Shown here: one piece after another, positions 10,543-21,578 of the stretch | Numbering within the stretch: the first letter of the stretch is position 1 | How the letters are laid out: each line of letters begins with the position of its first letter | Source: Pseudeuparius sepicola | Lineage: Eukaryota > Arthropoda > Insecta > Coleoptera > Anthribidae | NCBI GenBank assembly: GCA_963920635.1 | Contig: OY987299.1 | Span: 63,904,692-63,968,691 of the forward strand | Length of the DNA: 64,000 nucleotides | Reading direction: 5' to 3' | Notes under the pieces: model-generated | Told to the model about the DNA's origin: nothing | Databases searched by the model: none | The model's input: only the letters and a program-made list of their open reading frames with translations | Made by a program: the position numbers and the translations under genes

Positions 10543-13500
10543 GGACTAATACACCACTTTTTTTTATTTGCTCATCGGATAGTATTGGGTGAGATATACT
10601 TGCTGTATTTTTTTAAATTTTTTTTTCGCCCCTGTTTTGCCGCAATTAATTTTTAAAGTTCAATATACGTAACTACCTGTTGGATTTTATTTTTCCCTAA
10701 ATTTACCGCCATGGCACCAGGTTTGGCAACGCCGCACCTCAATGACAAGCTGTCAGCCTGCGAAAACATAAACATAACCTATTTTGTGGCGTCACAAATC
10801 GGAATATCGGATCTCGGATCCCGCGGCCCCGCTTTTTACAAGCTTTTATTTTTTATGATTTGAACTATTTTCACCATTCATTCTAATAATCCATGATGGA
10901 AATGAACCATTCTATTTTGCTGAGGAAAATGCTGGGAACACTAAGTATTGGTATTGATGATTCGGACGTTATGCTGGTTGGTTTACAAAACTTTTTTTTA
11001 TTGGAAACAAGTCGATTTTATCTATAAAACGACACAATTCGTAAGTACCTAACTGAACTTGCATAAATTAGATATCTAGACTTGCTGATATATTAAAGAC
11101 AATAAAGAACCAACCAGGAGTAACATTTTAGCTGACGATTTTAGATTAGTGGCTCTGCCAAACGATTTTTTACTTGTTATCAAGTATATTCCACCGACTG
11201 CTAGTTGTTTGAAGAAACTGATGATATTTTAGCCTCAATACCTAGTGTCACAGAATAAATAGCTTCACCTATTTATTCTGTGCTAGTGTTAATCAACAGC
11301 ATTGATTGGTTATAAACTAAACTGAGAAAAGTTAATCCTATAGACGTCAAGCACTTACCTGGTCCGAATATAAAAAATGTATTACTTTAATTTCATGAGC
11401 CCTTACTTACAAGAAGTAGTTAGACCTGCATCGGTTCAAAAATGTAACGCTAGAATATTGGAGAAGGTGCCAGTTCTTGGTGATGTTAGAAATATAACAT
11501 GTAAAACGCAATAAAGCCAAGTTTTCAGTCGAAAAACTTTATTGTCATAGCTTGAACTATTTTAGACCCATTTAGGTAAATTATATTGTGATTGCCGAAG
11601 CATCCTCATAAAAAATGACATAATTCTTTAGAATTTTTTCACTATACATATTATACCTATATTCATTCTGGAAAATAAATTTTCATAAGCATATTTTGTG
11701 ATTGTGGTTAATAGAAGTTAAAAATAAAAAAATATAATGCAGCAGCCAGCAAAAAATTAAGATTTCTTTAATTTGCAAGAAAAAAAAAACATTATTTTGC
11801 ATTCTATGGCAAAACCTCAAATAAGTTATCTATTAAATTTAGTGAAAATATTCCAAAATCAAATAATACAGTTTTCATGTCGCATGCACAGAGTGTAACA
11901 AACTGGATTTTTTTTGGGGGGGTTTCTTCTATTCTGCGAAGAGAGGGACAAAGAGTAGGTAGGTGTACTGTGCTCGATTTTTGAGGGCAATGGAAAGCAG
12001 TTAAATCTCAAAATCTCGATTCATTTCGGAGATACAGGGCATTTTTCGTTTTTTAACATGTCAGACAATCCCTCCTTGTAATACGTTTTGATTTTTGCCA
12101 AAAATCTTCCTTCATACTACTCCAACGTATAATAATTATTGAGGTATGTCGGTATGTCTTTGTCAACTATCCTGTAAGGTAGACTTTCATATTTTTTTAT
12201 TGCACTTGTGTTGACTTTTTCCAATATAACAATCTACTGATGTTGTCCATGATTCTTCATTCTACATTCATCTAAAATAAGTTTTCCATTAATATGTACC
12301 TACCTGCAAAAATTTTACAAGCGTACTTAGTTCTATTATTAGTTGACAAAGTTAATGTCACTAGTGCAGAAAAGTACAACTTTCCGCATCAAAATGGATG
12401 CGACAAAGTGTACTACTACGGACTTAATTACTTAAATACTTCATTAGATCATACAAGAAAAAAATACCCGCAAAAACTAGTCATTGACGGTCAAGCACTT
12501 GATATCGAATGAAACTCTGCTGTCGAACTTGCACTAGATTATTTAAATTAGTTCTTAATCATGGTTCTCACATGTAGATATCAACGATCGTTTTTACAAA
12601 CGCATGATTTCTTGTTTTGATAATCGATTTCAACATTGGGGTGTGCGACACCCCCATGCCCCCTCCCCCATATCTTAACTATAGGTATATACACAATAAG
12701 TATTTCTTTACTGTAGGTACTAGCAACTAAACTAGAAGCACAAAAAGCTGTATCTACGTATGTGCCACGATGTATGATCCTCGTACATCGTGGTATGTGC
12801 ATAATTTAGGACTAATCTGCTTATGTTGGGTAATTACAACATAATATACCTACTTCCACAACTATTCAGTTGAATTTCTTCATTTTTAACCACAGTGTCA
12901 TTAACATTTTTCTTATTAATTTTGTGCTCGGGGGTAATTTTTGCCTTAACCGGGCATTATGCATTCATTGCTATGTTCTTTCCTCTGCGTGTCTCCAACA
13001 ACATTGTTACCATAATATTTATTCTCTAGTCTACCTAAAACCAGAATTTAAGCTATATCATCATCATTAAGCAATATTAAAACAATATACAAATCAAATA
13101 GGTAACAAACATACCTCTTCATTTCTCCATATTTTGCTCCCCGTTTTTATTGATAAAATTGACACACCATATCAAAATCTATGCAAGGCAAGTTATCAGG
13201 ACAAGCTTTAACAAATCTTGTTTTCATTATAAACCGAAAAAATAAAGTATTCACAGCAAGATTCTTTTAAAACTGAGAATAGAATTTATTTAGTTTTCAC
13301 TAAGGTTATTAACCTTGGTTTCCGCGTTCCGCCGGCGAAAGTGAGGTTATATGCAAAGTGCGGCGTTGCCGACGATTTTCTTTAAAGCATTGAGTAATAT
13401 GTCATCTGTCATATTTTATAGGGGGCATCTAATAAGTTCAGAATGGGATCAGTAAAATCCAAATATTTCATTGAAATGCTACGAAATTTGATTATTTCTC

Positions 13501-13769
13501 ATCAGGCGCATACAAACTGAATCTAATAATTTGCCTGGGAATGCTTGGTTATATAAAAAAAGACGAAATAAGTACTAAGAAAATAGCAGGTACTTATTGA
13601 AATTAGGGATCGTGACGTCACATTCCCTACTTTTGCGACCGTTTTTTTCAATTTTTGAGCAAACTAATGGGAAAAAAAATCTGTTGGTTGGGTTTCGTGA
13701 TTATCTAGACATGTTTTACAAATTCCAAGGCAAAAAATTATTTTTCATTCCTAAGTATACTTGTCCATT
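10543..13769. other. Interior of the long inverted-repeat unit; no recognised gene
   Basis: About 3.2 kb of AT-rich DNA. A 72-codon ATG frame at 12294-12512 has a hydrophobic N-terminus (AYLVLLLVD) that could be a signal peptide and a fairly even composition, but I know no match and its flanks have no splice or polyA support. A short hairpin (CCACGATGT/ACATCGTGG) is at 12762-12793. Nothing else stood out. Confidence 0.35.
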
Positions 13770-14204
13770 ATGAAAATATTCCATGGCTGACTATGTGAAA
13801 ATTGGAAAGCTCAAAAAATGGCCGATTTTACAAGGCCTCAGCCAACTATGATTTACATTTAAAAAAATACAAGTTTGTCATATCTCAAAAATCACAAACA
13901 GCATAAAATATTTTATAAGATTATCTTATTAAGCCCAAAATTATCTACAATTTTTGTCTCTACAGTTTTTCTGTATAATCAGAAATAACGGAGCTACAGA
14001 GATCTGATGAAATAGCACAAAATCACTCTTTTCAAAATATCTATATAGAAAGTATAATTAGTGCAAAATAAATAAATAATAAATTAACTGTAGCGAGTTG
14101 CACCAGATTTGTAAAAATATGATATTTTAAATTCAATAAGTAGGTATTATTGTGTATTTACTTAGATATAAGTAATTAAAATATGTATTACTTATATGAA
14201 GTTG

Positions 14205-14395
14205 TTGATTTTCAATTTAATATTGAATATTCCCAATTTAAAATTGTTTATTCTCAATTTGATATTGACTATAGTCCCAATTTGAAGTTGCCTATTCCCA
14301 ATTTGAAATTGATTATTCCCAATTTGAAGTTGACTGTTCTCGATTTGAAGTTGTTTATTCCCAATTTGAAATTGATTATTCCCAGTTTGAAATTT
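14205..14395. repeat. 21-bp minisatellite (CCCAATTTGAAATTGATTATT)n-like
   Basis: About nine tandem copies of a 21-bp unit. Because the period is a multiple of three, it keeps a + frame open and encodes a 7-residue repeat of the type PNLKLII. I interpret this as a repeat artefact rather than a gene. It lies within the right inverted arm. Confidence 0.8.
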
Positions 14396-14639
14396 AAAAG
14401 GTATAGTGAGCCATGAACTTTTTTAAAAATCCAAAAGGGGCATCAGATTGAGCATTCAAAACTGCAATTCATTCATCCTTTAACTTTTGTTCTAATAACT
14501 CTGCTAGTTTTCGAGATCCCCATAGTGGGCATCGAAAAAACTCACCCTGTATATAATATTGTCTCAAAGCATTTAAAAGAAAGTTGTATTTTTCGGTACT
14601 TTTTTTTAATTTTAATTTATTTGCATTTTCGTATTAAAT

Positions 14640-14810
14640 AAAATAAAATATCGCCGTGAAAGGTGAGGTGTCAAAGGAAATTTGAAAATTCATTATCTCG
14701 GAAACTACGTCCGAGCGCCGAAAACTGAGGTCAGATTCGTGTTCAGGGACCTCGAAAACAGGGGGGTAGCCAAATTTTCAAAAAAATCGGGGCAGACATA
14801 CACCAAAGGA
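14640..14810. repeat. Half of the foldback repeat family
   Basis: It contains CATTATCTCGGAAACTACGT, CAGATTCGTGTTCAGGGACC and GGGGGGTAGCCAAATTTT. These match, in the same order, the right half of the complete palindromic copy at 45601-45883. Confidence 0.7.
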
Positions 14811-14867
14811 AAGTTTTACCAATAAAAGCGTAAACTGACTTATTGTACTTACCGATGTTTTAATATT

Positions 14868-14945
14868 GTAGAGCCTTGAAGATGGTTAAAAATATAACCG
14901 AAACGTCGGCAAAAGAATAAACTAGTTTCCTTCGTAATTTTTGAT
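14868..14945 (+). other. Possible Penelope-like element tail with hammerhead-like core
   Basis: The stretch CCTTGAAGATGGTTA ... TAACCGAAACGTCGG has a 5-bp stem (GGTTA/TAACC) between a TGAAGA and a GAAAC segment. This is the arrangement of the hammerhead-like motif that accompanies many Penelope-like retroelements. The first core segment deviates from the strict CUGANGA consensus, so it is probably inactive. No reverse transcriptase ORF is next to it. Confidence 0.35.
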
Positions 14946-15189
14946 CCCTACCCAACCAGTACATCTACATGATAAATTATTGGATCACTAACCGTAATTA
15001 CGTATTATAAATTATATTGATACGGCTCTGTCTATTGCATACATAACCTGTGAAATGTAATTCCTGTGAATTTATTTTTGTCCACTTTAGAATTGCTACT
15101 GCAACAACGTACAGCACATGACATATTTATTTCCAGAGGTCAATAGCTCGCAATAACAAGGAAAACTGCACTTTTTGCCACTTTTAATG

Positions 15190-15430
15190 CACTTTTAGCA
15201 CCGAGTCAACAAATTGACGTTGTTCTGGAAATCTATCACGTGGTGAACCCGTTTTGGGTCACGTGACAGCATCTCCCCCCCATACTACCTCAATGGTTAG
15301 TAACTAACCTTGCACGGTGCACGAGAACAATAATTGTGATTTGTGATTGTGATTATTATTAAGTACTTTTTGCTTTCTGTGGATATTTGGGATTTCAATT
15401 TTGTATTATTTTATATTTAAAATAATACAA
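15190..15430 (+). promoter_or_regulatory. Putative upstream region of the SelT gene
   Basis: This is the immediate upstream DNA of the SelT start codon. It contains GGTCACGTGAC, a perfect CACGTG E-box palindrome, at about 15257-15267 and a C-run. No TATA box is obvious. The transcription start cannot be placed from sequence alone. Confidence 0.3.
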
Positions 15431-15582
15431 ATGTTTACAATTTTTAAAATTTGCAGTACCTCATTGATGATATTGGCATTAGGGCTATGTGCTTTATTTT
15501 ATAAATCACAAGCCGAAGATGATGTGCCGCTTTCCAAACTTAGTCAAAATGTTGGAGCTCCCACATTAAAATTTATGTACTG
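15431..15582 (+). CDS. SelT: Selenoprotein T homolog, exon 1 (SelT-like, Cys form)
   Basis: ATG at 15431 (context ACAAATG) opens 50 codons plus two bases, ending at donor TG|GTAAGT. The product starts with a signal-peptide-like hydrophobic stretch (TSLMILALGLCALFY), then a KLSQNVGAPTLKFMY segment typical of SelT just before its redox motif. SelT proteins are thioredoxin-fold oxidoreductases of the ER membrane. The last two bases (TG) join the first base of exon 2 at 28993 to make the first Cys of the motif. An upstream in-frame TTG at 15401 is not preferred. Insects commonly carry Cys instead of Sec, as here. Confidence 0.85.
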
Positions 15583-16147
15583 GTAAGTAATAAAAGTACC
15601 TAGTGTATAAATAGTAATAAACACATTGGGAAAACGCAACAATCCCGGTATTTTATTCCAAGAACAGGCAAATTCTACAGATGTCCCATGTCCCATAGAC
15701 ATTTGATATTTTCTTTCTGACAATAAAATTATAATTTAATAAATTCTAACATGAGATCAATGTAAATATTTGCAGGCCGCTTTGCATGTGATGCGGGCCA
15801 CTTTTCAAGCCAGCATCGTCAGTTGAAATGTTGAAATGCAATAAGCAAGACTTGTCCTTACGTCACTTTATACCTAGTATCACAAAGGGTGCGTTTAAGA
15901 CGACTAAGCGATTGCATTTGCTTGCAAGCGGATTGATGCTTGCGCACTTTGAACGGTTTCGCTAGATTTCAGCGGATTGCAAAATTAGCGAGAGTATAAT
16001 TTTTACGCTTGGTCGCTCGCGATTGCTATAAGCGGTTCATTCTAACCTTACTTTGTTCTGTCAGTTCCCTTTATTGGCTTTATTTATGTTATTTTGGTGT
16101 GGTCAAAGCCATTGTAAAATTTCGATTTTGTGATTTACTTTTTGGAA
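15583..16147 (+). other. SelT intron 1, first part; no other gene
   Basis: Intronic sequence starting with GTAAGTAATA. A patch at 15890-16040 is richer in GC and in GCTTGC/AGCGATTGC words, perhaps an old repeat. No ORF supported. Confidence 0.5.
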
Positions 16148-16668
16148 GTGGCCATTTATACGTCCGATGTATATAAAAGTCGGTATACGTCTTGCGCTCT
16201 CATTGGTGGATTGAGTCACGTGACAACCTTATTTCTACCGTCCGATGGATGATGAATTGGCTTGTTTACTAAGTCAATTGGATGATGTCCGAGATTATTC
16301 AGACCTATTTTGTGTATGCCCTCCTTTTTCGGCGATGGGCGCTGCCGCAGCGCCGCTGCCGTATGAAAAATGTGTTAATTATTTCCAATGGTGTAACCCA
16401 CCCCCGATTTTCTTGCCGAATGTCGGGGGTAGCCAAAATTTCAAGAAAATTGGGGGTGGGTGTAAATTATTACCACTTCTTTTTTCATACGGCTGTGCGC
16501 ATCGCTGCCGACTGCCACATTATGGTGCGAATGCCCCCTTCTTTTTTCATACGGCAGCTCCTGTCCCCCAAAAAGGAGGACATACAAAGAAGTCACGTGA
16601 CTCAATTCGCCAATGAGAGCGCAAGACGTATACCGACTTTTATATACGTCGGACATATAAATAGCCAC
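16148..16668. mobile_element. Foldback element with about 80-bp TIRs, hosting a second palindrome
   Basis: The left end GTGGCCATTTATACGTCCGA, running to GAGTCACGTGAC, is mirrored at the right with a few mismatches (TIRs 16148-16225 and 16590-16668). The interior 16320-16560 is a copy of the GGCTACCCCC foldback family. It shows mirrored CACCCCCGATTTTCTTG / CAAGAAAATTGGGGGTG and GCCGTATGAAAAA / TTTTTCATACGGC. ORFs over it (16245-16728) follow the palindrome on both strands and are not genes. Confidence 0.75.
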
Positions 16669-16814
16669 TGCCTTACTTTTTTGAGGCTTTGAGGTTACTT
16701 TATTTTTATATCTCGACATTTTGGGCACTACCTAGCTTTACTGTCATAAAATAGCCGTTTAACGAAATGCTAGTGCTAGCAAAAGAAAAAAATCACCTAC
16801 CACTATAATATATA

Positions 16815-16960
16815 GGGGTAATTATGGAATGTAAGGTATGCACCGCCCGCTTTTCTTGAGATTTTGGCTACCCCCCTCAGTCCGACCTCAGTGTTTTGAT
16901 TTCGGACGTAGTTTCCGAGAAAATGAATTTTCAAATGAATTTCCCTCGGTTTCTACGCAA
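16815..16960. repeat. Half of the foldback repeat family
   Basis: GGTAATTATGGAATGTAAGG, TTTTGGCTACCCCC, CGTAGTTTCCGAGAAAATGA and AATTTTCAAA match the left half of the palindrome at 45601-45883. Confidence 0.7.
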
Positions 16961-18137
16961 AAAAGTGCACAAAAATGTTTTTATAAAAATGAAAAACATT
17001 CACAAATAGTTATGAAACTAGAGGTATAGAAGAAATGGCCCATAACGACGATATATTGACAACCCACAAACGTCTTGTAACTTTTTTATTTGTGAATATT
17101 TTTCATTTATATAAAAATATTGTTATTAGTGCAATTTTTGCGTAAGATAAGGCGGCCGGTTTTCTGAAGTTTACCGTTTTGTGTTATATTATTTTAATTA
17201 AGGTTTCCCATTTAAAATAATATATTGTTTGTTATAACTCAAAAACGGAAACATTTGGAAACTTACCGTCTACTTCAGTAGAAAGTGTTTTAAGAATGTT
17301 TTTACGGAAATTAAGATATCGAGATGCGGTCTGCGGGATTCAACTTTTCTCGAAAGTCAAGCCCTAGACATCTTACTTACTTTTTGTTTATCTCATCGGG
17401 AAATAATGTACCACTTCCACTTCATATGGCCGAGGCCTCAGGTTCAAATCCATCTGGGAATGAACTTTTTTTATTTTGAACCTTTTATTTTGTTTAAATG
17501 TTTTTCATAGTTTCAGAAATGTTCGTTGCAGGTTGCATTGATCATTGGTGCTTGTCGCAGACAAGAAGTGTGCCAATTTATTAACAACTACAAATCACTT
17601 TGAAGACTCTTTATTTCATTTCGTTATTTTTTAGTGGCGATTCAAAGTTTTCGAATTTCTAACCGCCATAACTTTTTTTTCAAATGCATTGCTCTATTTT
17701 CTATCACTTTATCGTGTTCAGATCATTTTCAGAGACTTTTTAGTAGCACAAGATACGGAAAAGTGTTCTCTACAAACGCACCAAATCTCAGTACAATTAA
17801 ACAAAAAATAAGTCTTCAGCGACAGTTTCAATAGCCACCTGCAAACTCATTTTTTCCATAAAAAGTTACATAACTTTTGATTGGCTAGACTAAAATATCA
17901 AAAACAAAGTGGCGTTATAAAGCCTATAAAATGGCGAATTTAAATATGTAAAATTTTTTATAGGGTGCCATTTAAAAAAATCAAGTTGAGTACGGTCCTG
18001 CAAAAATGAGACGAACTATATAGTCTAAAATAATTTTAAAAGATACTCATTAGGGTACCAAATTTAATGGAACTTGTTGCATTTCGATATGTTGAACAGT
18101 ATAAGAGCACTTGAGCTTTCCCATACTAATGACTCAC
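16961..18137. other. Gene-free intronic stretch
   Basis: AT-rich. A GGTTCAAATCC word at about 17451 resembles a pol III B box, but no matching A box or tRNA fold surrounds it. A (.)ATTTTTCATTTATATAAAAA block near 17095 resembles one near 16980 in inverse. No gene supported. Confidence 0.4.
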
Positions 18138-18209
18138 TTACCGGGGTCAAGCCTAGGCAAGACCTGAAATAATCGTTTTTTACCCTTCGGGGGAAAAACG
18201 TTGAATATT

Positions 18210-19262
18210 TCATGTCTGTGCCGTCGGCTTGACCCCTAATATGAGAAGTGTTTGGTTTCTGACGACACGGGAATGCGTACTGTGAAAATATTCCTCAGGG
18301 GTAGGTAAAGTACGACAACGGAAGGACCAGAACATTATGTATTTAGCAACCTTCAAACATAATTCAAAATGAATCGAACTACAAATTATAACGGAGAAAA
18401 AACATGCTCCGTTAACTCTGCCTGAGGTATACGGAGGAGAGTTCCTTCTCACTTCCTTATAATAAAACTTGAAGAAATTTCTTTTTCCACTCCAATTTCC
18501 ATTTCTTAGTATCGTGTCAAGAGGAAGATCACTCTCCCAACGTGAGGATGCCACAGCTGATCGTATGCTTCCAGGGGATGCCACAATTCCAGAGGAAACT
18601 AAAGCTGATTTTACCCATTCCGCTATAACTGCCCTAAAGGCAGGGGCTACCTTTCCTCTTGAAGTTATAAACAGGTTATGTAGATCAATTCTAGCCTCTC
18701 TTCTTGCGGCTGTGAGTTTAACTAAGAGATTTATCCAATATACCGGACACAAAGCCTGGTCCGAGCAACGCAAAAGCTTCCATCCAGATTGCCTGTATGA
18801 GCTTTTATCCGTTTTAGAGCCGAAGGCCGGCCACGTAATCTGCGTTCACCTGCATATTATTATTTATTCTCAGGAGGGTCAAGTCATGTAGCCTGCGTCC
18901 CGTCGCTAATAACAGGATGAGGGCTAGCCTCCTCGAAACTTGGAAAATACTTCTGTGATCGATCACTTCTTCTTTCATCCATCTAACCAGACTGTTCACA
19001 TCCCATATCATCTTTTTATTTGAGATTGGCTTACTGATTTCAATCGCCTTTAACATTTGTTTAATCAACACATGACTCGTGATATTAACCCTTTTGATCA
19101 GGCTAGCTAGGGTGGCAATCGCTGACTTATGCAATTTGATAGTACTAGGGGCCAACTTCTTGACTCGGTGAAGGTGTCCTAGATAACGTGCTACACTCAC
19201 ATCTCTTTCTTTTTCCCAAGCAAGCCAGTTCCTCCAAGGGGCCGCATAGGTTTTAAGCGAGG
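18210..19262 (-). pseudogene. DIRS tyrosine recombinase, frameshifted
   Basis: The N-terminal part (19262-18814) gives TYAAPWRNWLAWEKERDVSV, then a helical core-binding domain and the first catalytic-Arg block LLLATGRRLHDLTLL. After a frameshift near 18800 the C-terminal part (18773-18210) has PGSIRSAVASS, the second Arg block, and NWSGKRNFFKFYY with the likely nucleophilic Tyr. Such recombinases integrate circular DIRS cDNA. An in-frame TAG near 19270 separates it from the upstream segment. The N- and C-terminal motifs are recognisable, so this is a fairly recent relic. Confidence 0.75.
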
Positions 19263-19269
19263 ACTTTCG

Positions 19270-19804
19270 CTAAGAACTCTCCAAGAGTTCTACTTCCTCT
19301 GGGGACCAATCAGCCGTACACCTGGACCACCCTGTACCTTCCAAGCCTCCAAATGAAGTACTCGGGCGTGACGTAGTGGAACACCTGTTTGCGCATCCTC
19401 TAAATGATGATGAAGATTGCGCAGCTAAAAGGGAGGCGCTAATGCCCGTGACCTGATGTCCGCTCTCCAGAACACCCTTTCCCATCTCGGTACTATTAGA
19501 ATGTATGTTCCCGTCGCTGAATTGAGGTGGTTGAGGACCCTGGGCACTAGAGATGGAGGTGGAAACAGGCTAGAGGATCCCGTGCATTCCTCGAGACCCT
19601 GGAGCGGTGAGTCGCAAATAGGTCTATCTGAGGGGTGCCCCATTTTAGAAAAATCCGGCGTGTTAGGCCCTCCGTAAGGTGCCAATCTGCTAGAACTTTG
19701 CCCCTGGACAGTCTGCCTGCCACCTCGTTGTATTGACCCAGCATGTAGCATCTGGGACACTTTTCTTCATAGGGAGGCAGATGTTGTCGTTCCGGGTGTC
19801 CCAT
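19270..19804 (-). pseudogene. DIRS polyprotein segment between RNase H and recombinase
   Basis: Frames shared among three overlapping minus ORFs contain [20 protein letters not shown], then [16 protein letters not shown] and, in other frames, [20 protein letters not shown] followed by RALAPPF. This block follows the RNase H domain in DIRS elements. Frames change at least twice (about 19430 and 19550). The RNase H catalytic core itself is not seen; it was probably lost at the 19805 junction. Confidence 0.65.
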
Positions 19805-20630
19805 ATAATATCATTGAAGGTAGCCATGTATACACTATATAAAATGAGAGAAGTGTTTTATGTGTATTAAGTGTATATTTAGTTAAGAATTTTTCGACGC
19901 AATGCGCTTTCGGCTTACGCCATCCAGTATATAAATATGAACGAGTTGAAAGATTTTTAAACAAATTTGATGCGACTTGGATAAAATATAAATTAACACT
20001 ACTTACTCGTCAGGTTGAGCACAAGAATATCTCGCTATAAAATAGTACATCTAGATATTGGTGGATCTTTGTCTACATATTAAAAAAAATTTTTGTAATC
20101 ACAGGACATTGTTAAAACAACATTTTTACATTTAAAATCAGAATTATTTAAACAATTCCATCTTTTGGGAAGGTTGAACGGCGTGCTTATAACGTCATGC
20201 TTTATTTAAATTTAAATAAATGAGAATAGACATCCCGTCCGACAACCGAGTGTATGGAAAACCGGAGTGAAGTTAGACAGTTAGCAACAAAGTATACGAG
20301 GGGAGTCAGAGTAGATATTCAAGAAACCAAGCAAGTACTGAACATTAAGTTAATTTCAACGTTGATTCAACCAAAGCTGAAAGAACTTTTGTATTAAATT
20401 AAATGGATCAAGTTGATAATTTTTCTTATTTTTTATGAAAGAAAAAATTTATTTTTTAATTTTTTTTTGAAAACCGACAAAGGTGTGGGTTGATTACTAT
20501 GTTATAATTAGAAATTGAGGTAATTATGAATTAAATCATGTTCACAAATATGGATTAAAGAATTTAAGGTAGTATAACTTTAAAGCTTACACATGGAAAG
20601 ATAAGAGCTAGTATTAAGGAGGCGTGGAGA
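19805..20630. other. Junction and Penelope-like flank; no gene
   Basis: DIRS similarity stops near 19805 and the Penelope-like C-terminus ends at 20631. The DNA between is AT-rich with no ORF. It probably holds the 3' region of the Penelope-like element, but I cannot mark its terminal repeats. Confidence 0.4.
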
Positions 20631-21576
20631 CTAATCTAAAAGACGTCTGTGTAAAGGGATAAATGATCTATTTAACTTAACTTGTGAATTCAAGCAAGAG
20701 GTATTGAGCGACAATTCCTTTCTTATTTCTAGGTCCTCCGTGAAATCTAATCTGTTGAAATTTTTTGAGGAGATATTGTGTATAATAGTTGCATTTTTAT
20801 TAGGGCTGAAGTTGTGTCGAGAAAACTCTATATGATGTCCAAAGGCTGAATTCTGAGGTTTATGTAGATGTTCAGAGACCCGAACTTTAAGAGGTCTGCA
20901 AGTTCTGCCGATGTATGTATTATCACATTCATTGCAAGAGAGTTTGTATATACCGCTCTTGGAAAGTTTGTCTATCTTGTCTTTGCTGTTTATAAGGGCC
21001 TGACCAAGGCTGTTTTTTGATTTGAAAGAGACCTTCACTTTGAAATTTGAATTGCGATGGAAAATCTGAGATACTTTGTTTGCTAAACTATCATGTATAA
21101 AAGGAATAGAGACATATTTGTTAGGTTTAGTAGTAAATGGTGCACAAACTTCGTTTTTTAACTTACTGAATTTAACTTTGTCGATGATATGTTGGATAAT
21201 GTTAGGGTCATAATAATTATTAAAAGCAATTTGTTTCAGTAAACTGACTTCTAAAACAAAATTATCTTTGTTTAAAGGAACGATAAGCAATCTATGTACG
21301 TAACAATAAAATGCAGACATTTTCTGTTGGTGTGGATGATTCGATGTAAATGGTATGGTGTGATCAGTTTGTGTAGGTTTTCGGTATATTGAGAAGGTCA
21401 AAATTTTTGTTGAATTTTCAAAGTTTTTTTGGATGGTGATATCTAAAAAGTTTATTTTATTATCAACTTCGACTTCAAGTGTGAATTTTATGCCAGGGTG
21501 CAAATTATTGATTTTGTTAAGTAAGTTGTTAGCAACATTATTATCCCCATTTAGAAAACATAGGCAATCATCCACA
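20631..21576 (-). pseudogene. Penelope-like RT C-terminus and GIY-YIG endonuclease
   Basis: An open frame of over 310 residues begins inside the RT catalytic motif (VDDCLCFLNGD, split from its Tyr by the mariner). It continues through the thumb (NKINFLDITI, FSIYRKPTQTDHTIPF) and ends with a GIY-YIG nuclease: SGIYKLSCNECDNTYIGRTC, then RPLKVRVSEH. The spacing of Cys residues before TYIGRT fits the Penelope CCHH-type linker. The frame is intact to the stop, so damage is confined to the insertion and upstream frameshifts. Confidence 0.8.
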
Positions 21577-21578
21577 TA

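Larger units (their letters stand above)
9412..14603. mobile_element. 5.2 kb unit bounded by long inverted repeats
   Basis: The left region 9412-9990 and right region 13770-14603 are inverted copies of each other with some insertions. Matched blocks include AAAGTACCGAAAAATACAAC, CAGGGTGAGTTTTTTCGATG, a GATCTCTGT.GCTC block and CATGGAATATTTTCATAA. TA-flanked CAGGGTGAG ends lie at 9499 and 14549, but the similarity extends outward past them. The centre holds a nested mariner remnant and about 3.2 kb with no recognised gene. It may be a foldback-type element or a mariner with expanded TIRs. Confidence 0.6.

Noticed and set aside
12294..12512. 72-codon ORF with a possible signal peptide
   Set aside because: No homology I recognise, no splice or polyA support, and it lies inside a transposon; mentioned only in the interior description.
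14183..14416. 77-codon + ORF with repeated PNLKLII
   Set aside because: It is generated by a 21-bp minisatellite whose period keeps the frame open.
16245..16728. Three overlapping ORFs on both strands
   Set aside because: They follow a palindromic repeat and have no independent coding signal.
17425..17475. Pol III B-box-like GGTTCAAATCC, considered as a tRNA or SINE
   Set aside because: No A box at proper spacing and no cloverleaf can be drawn.
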